Assembly: GCA_964556705.1 (NCBI GenBank)
Contig: CAZKXX010000034.1
Location: 1-34,479, forward strand
DNA: 34,479 nt
Source of the DNA: CAZKXX01 sp964556705
GTDB lineage: Bacteria > Acidobacteriota > Terriglobia > UBA7540
Direction of reading: 5' to 3'
The notes beneath the pieces are model-generated. The model was not told the origin of the DNA. It searched no databases and saw only the letters and a list, made by a program, of their open reading frames with translations. Positions within the stretch are counted from its first letter, which is position 1. Each line of letters starts with the position of its first letter. This document shows, in pieces, positions 31,936 through 34,479 of the stretch. The translations under genes were made by a program, and so were the position numbers.

Positions 31936-33744
31936 CTAGGAAATTCCCGCGCGCGCTTTCGCCCGCGCGATGACCTCCGACATCAGCGAGCGGTACTTTT
32001 CAAATGTGTCGTCCACCACCGTCAGCGTCGGAATCTGGTGTTCGCTGAGCGAAAGCGTCTCGGGATCGAACCGGCGAAACCCGAACTCGTGCACGCCGGT
32101 CGAGCCGCGGCCCGGCGCCGGATGGCTCAGGTGCTGAAACGCGCGCGCGTATTTCAGCATCCCCGGCGGGTAGGCGTGCTGCGAGAAAACATGATGAAGC
32201 GGGATGAACGACAGCAGGGCGTCGTAATGCATTTCGCCGCAGGCGAGGACACGGGGAAATCGCGCGCGCAGGTCTTCGACCAGACGGCGCGTGCCTTCGT
32301 GCATGTCGGCGGCGGGATTGTTCATCCAGCCGCCGACGATGTCAAGGAAATAGGAGTCCGCTTCGTAGCGTTCGAGCACTGCGGCGATGCGCTCGGCCAG
32401 CCAATTCCGCCACGACTCGACGCCCAGGTTCATGTACGCCAGCCCGCCGTCCTGGTGCCGGTCATTGTCCCAGTCCACGTAGTTCAATTCGAACGGGTCG
32501 CCGTCAATGCGCGACGTGGCGGCGTCCGCTATGCGGGAGAACACCGGCTGCGCGCGGTGCGCGGCGTTGGCTCCGAACATGGGCATCATCCGGAAGCCCA
32601 GCTTTTTCCCTTCGCGGAGGAGCGTCCGGAAACCTTCCTCGCCGCCCAGGCTCGGGTCAGGCTCATAGACCGGGTAGTTCCAATAGTAGCGCCCGTCCCA
32701 GGCGGGAATGAAGGCGATGACGCGCGAGGGAGGAATCTGCTTCGCCACCCAGCGCAGGATCTCCAGCATGCGCGCGAAATCGTTGAAGATGTAACCCGTC
32801 CAGGCCATGCCGTGCAGCGCCACGACCAAAGCGACGTCCCGAGTCCAGGCGGGCATGTCCGCGCGCGATTCCCAGTCCGGAAGGTCGTACGCGCGCTCGA
32901 GGTGCTCGTAGTGCGGCCGCGAAGCGGCTTCCATCGTGGCCGCGCGGCCCACGCGCCAAGGCGGCATGCGCAGCGTGTTCTCGCGAATCCAGCCCTCTTT
33001 CTCGAACACCAGTTCGACGCGGTAACCCTTTTCGCCCGGCTGGAAGAAGAACCGCTTGGCGCGCACGCGGTCGTCGAGCGAGGAAAGGAAGACGAATTCC
33101 CTCTCGCCACTCTGGACGACGGCGAGCGGGGTCGTGATGCTTTGGGCGGCGTTGGGTCCGAAGAGCCCGCCCGCCGCGAAGGGGTAGCCGAGAAGGATTT
33201 CATTGTCGCTGGGGTCAATAAAGTTGCCGGAGCTGCCGGAAATCCTGCCGCGCGGAACGCCGCGAAGGATGAGCGAAATCGATTTTGCGCGGTGAGGCAG
33301 TTCGGCGTCGGCTTCGCATTCGACAAAGCTGCCGTTGCGGCGCAATCGTGCCGTCAACCGCCCGGGAGCTTTCTGCTGCCCGGCCGCCCACAGGAGTTGT
33401 GTGCAACGAAGTTCGAGCCCATCGCCCTTCGGCTGGACGGTCATCTGCGAGGCGTCGAGCGCGTAGGCGTTCTCGTAAGTGTAGAGCCGAAAGCCGAACT
33501 GGAATCCCTCGAATTCGACCGACGGTTCGGGAAAATCGTAGCTGAATTTCATGAAGCCGCGGCCGCGCGGATACGGCAGAACGTCGCTGGTATTGGTCAG
33601 CGGGATGATCTGGCCCTCCGAAACGCGGGCCGGAGGCGCTGCCTTCGCCGGCCGCGCAGACGGAGCAGTCCCCGGGACAGCCAACAGCGAGGCGGCCGTG
33701 CCGGCCCTTTGGAGAAGTTCACGGCGCGAGATTCTTCTACGCAT
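31936..33744 (-). CDS. Putative TIM-barrel glycoside hydrolase (DUF6259-like), Tat-exported
   Basis: 602 residues. ATG 33744 has GAGGAGG 6 nt upstream. A Tat signal (ISRRELLQRAGTAASLLAVP, 5-24) is followed by an N-terminal beta-sandwich (about 45-270). A barrel-like C-terminal half follows (about 300-590: 'DVALVVALHGMAWTGYIF', 'RVIAFIPAWDGRYYWNYPVY', 'FRMMPMFGANAAH'). Acidic residues at strand ends that could be catalytic are D468 in SYFLDIVGGW and E504 in ACGEMHYD, an arrangement like GH36/GH101-type retaining enzymes. I cannot assign a numbered GH family; DUF6259 is my best guess. It is the first gene of the operon that contains both GH127 genes. Confidence 0.65.
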   Translation of the reverse strand: MRRRISRRELLQRAGTAASLLAVPGTAPSARPAKAAPPARVSEGQIIPLTNTSDVLPYPRGRGFMKFSYDFPEPSVEFEGFQFGFRLYTYENAYALDASQMTVQPKGDGLELRCTQLLWAAGQQKAPGRLTARLRRNGSFVECEADAELPHRAKSISLILRGVPRGRISGSSGNFIDPSDNEILLGYPFAAGGLFGPNAAQSITTPLAVVQSGEREFVFLSSLDDRVRAKRFFFQPGEKGYRVELVFEKEGWIRENTLRMPPWRVGRAATMEAASRPHYEHLERAYDLPDWESRADMPAWTRDVALVVALHGMAWTGYIFNDFARMLEILRWVAKQIPPSRVIAFIPAWDGRYYWNYPVYEPDPSLGGEEGFRTLLREGKKLGFRMMPMFGANAAHRAQPVFSRIADAATSRIDGDPFELNYVDWDNDRHQDGGLAYMNLGVESWRNWLAERIAAVLERYEADSYFLDIVGGWMNNPAADMHEGTRRLVEDLRARFPRVLACGEMHYDALLSFIPLHHVFSQHAYPPGMLKYARAFQHLSHPAPGRGSTGVHEFGFRRFDPETLSLSEHQIPTLTVVDDTFEKYRSLMSEVIARAKARAGIS

Positions 33745-34024
33745 GGATCGCCTCCTCGAAGGGGAAAACGCCGATGCGGATTTGCGGACTCCGGCCGCCC
33801 GTCCGCCGGCTCGCGAAACGGACTGCGAGAAGCGGAAACATCATCGTCCAACTCGATTCCAGAATGCCAGGCCCGAGGCGGCGAAGGACTCGACAAGGAG
33901 AGGATGCCTCAGGCCGTTCGGGCTTTCGCCCCTCGGGAGGCCACAAGGCTGAGGAGACCAGAAAAGTTGGGAACTCCGGGCACCGGCCAGCCCGGCGCCC
34001 GAAGTCCGTTGGTTTTCGCAGGCC
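33745..34024. other. Intergenic region ahead of the GH127 operon
   Basis: 280 bp with a stem at 33978-34000 (probable receptor terminator) and a second GC-rich foldable segment. In that segment CCTCAGGCC (33907-33915) is nearly complementary to GGCTGAGG (33947-33954), and GGGC/GCCC (33920-33931) on the minus strand encloses a GAAA loop. No clear promoter and no gene is seen. Confidence 0.45.
33978..34000 (-). terminator. Hairpin after the partial TonB receptor
   Basis: GGGCACCGG (33978-33986) and CCGGCGCCC (33992-34000) pair over 9 bp with one wobble and a 5-nt loop, 24 nt past the receptor stop at 34025. Only a weak T-rich stretch follows on the minus strand. Confidence 0.5.
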
Positions 34025-34479
34025 CTAGAAAATTACCTTCAGCCCGAACTGGATGTTTCTCGAAGCGAAGGCTGAAGTGACCCTGCCGAAGTTGCCGGAA
34101 ACGAGATTCCCGTCCGGCTGAGTCAGGTTGACGTTGTTGAAGGCGTTGTAGAATTCCCCTCGGAACTGCACCGTGGCGCCTTCCGCGCCCCAGAACCACG
34201 GGATCTTCGTGTTCTTCTGGACGTTGAGGTCCGTCCCAAAGTACCCGGGGCCGATGAAGGTGTTCCGTCCCAGGCTGCCGGTCTCACCAATCCCGGGCCG
34301 CGGGAAGTCCGTCGCCTTGAAGAGTCCGCTCAGGAACGTCTCCTTCGTGCCCTGGATGTGGTTCCCGAACGACGCTTCGTGCGGCCGGTCGTTGTTGAAG
34401 CCGTCGGCGTTGAAGTCGCACCCCGTGTTGCCGATGACCTGGCGGTTGGGGTCTGTCTCCGGCAGGTCAAACACCGGAG
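34025..34479 (-). CDS. TonB-dependent receptor, C-terminal end only (cut by window edge)
   Basis: About 151 residues are visible, and the frame runs off the window; GTG at 34474 is an internal Val, not a start. The sequence holds the last strands of an Oar-like barrel: 'GRNTFIGPGYFGTDLNVQKN', 'VQFRGEFYNAFNNVNLTQPD' and terminal 'RNIQFGLKVIF' with the C-terminal Phe needed for outer-membrane insertion. It resembles the end of the receptor at 5734 ('RLRFEISLGNIFNRAYF', 'RRIQLGARIEF') but is a distinct paralogue. Its position upstream of the GH127 operon on the same strand suggests it imports that operon's substrate. Confidence 0.85.
   Translation of the reverse strand, partial: PVFDLPETDPNRQVIGNTGCDFNADGFNNDRPHEASFGNHIQGTKETFLSGLFKATDFPRPGIGETGSLGRNTFIGPGYFGTDLNVQKNTKIPWFWGAEGATVQFRGEFYNAFNNVNLTQPDGNLVSGNFGRVTSAFASRNIQFGLKVIF

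Noticed and set aside
20144..33744. Bacteroidetes-type polysaccharide utilisation locus (SusC/SusD)
   Set aside because: TonB receptors are present but no SusD-like lipoprotein or hybrid two-component regulator is encoded; the receptors are Oar-like as in Acidobacteriota.
32038..34080. 680-aa plus-strand ORF opposite the TIM-barrel hydrolase
   Set aside because: Antisense shadow: the minus strand has a Tat signal, a perfect ribosome-binding site and a coherent fold; the plus product has no recognisable features.

Overview
The window looks like a chromosomal fragment from a GC-rich soil bacterium, most likely an Acidobacteriota member (Solibacter/Bryobacter-like). The clues are two Oar-type TonB-dependent receptors with an N-terminal carboxypeptidase-regulatory-like domain, two gene modules pairing TPR proteins with FG-GAP/VCBS + ASPIC/UnbV proteins, many Tat-exported glycosidases, and G/C-rich third codon positions. 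The placement is an inference from gene content. No rRNA, tRNA, CRISPR array, transposase or phage gene was seen.

Layout. (1) 3-3951, plus strand: a 5'-truncated TPR protein overlapping a 7-bladed FG-GAP/ASPIC-UnbV protein. (2) 3995-15340: an L-arabinose-polymer locus. It holds a TonB receptor followed by a GH51 alpha-L-arabinofuranosidase (minus), a divergent LacI regulator (plus), and two more GH51 enzymes arranged divergently. The receptor/lacI intergenic region has a strong promoter on each strand and a cluster of LacI-like palindromes. (3) 15368-19980, minus: a second TPR-TPR-FG-GAP module mirroring module 1 on the other side of the GH51 genes. (4) 20144-23034: a GH39-type glycosidase, a tiny in-frame remnant of a GH127 gene that has lost its middle, and a DinB-like protein. 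(5) 23337-26181: a patch that reads as less GC-rich, with a small membrane protein and three exported proteins of unknown function. The first gene of this set is preceded by a promoter whose spacer contains a run of 17 G (C on the coding strand). (6) 26245-33744, minus: a tight five-gene operon with a family-unassigned TIM-barrel-like hydrolase, a very small secreted protein, two GH127-type beta-L-arabinofuranosidases overlapping by 1 nt, and an M24 'pita-bread' protein. The M24 gene has a Tat signal that is only in frame from an ATC codon, and its metal site is degenerate. (7) 34025-34479: the C-terminal end of another TonB receptor.

How it may work together (inference): the outer-membrane receptor imports arabino-oligosaccharides. 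Exported GH51 enzymes remove alpha-L-arabinofuranose and the GH127 pair removes beta-L-arabinofuranose. GH39 may act on xylosidic or arabinosidic linkages, and LacI controls receptor and enzymes. Alpha- plus beta-L-arabinofuranosidases next to an M24 protein would suit hydroxyproline-rich plant glycoproteins (extensins) as well as arabinan. The most unusual items are the poly-G promoter, the ATC-initiated degenerate M24 gene, the GH127 mini-remnant, and the operator array.
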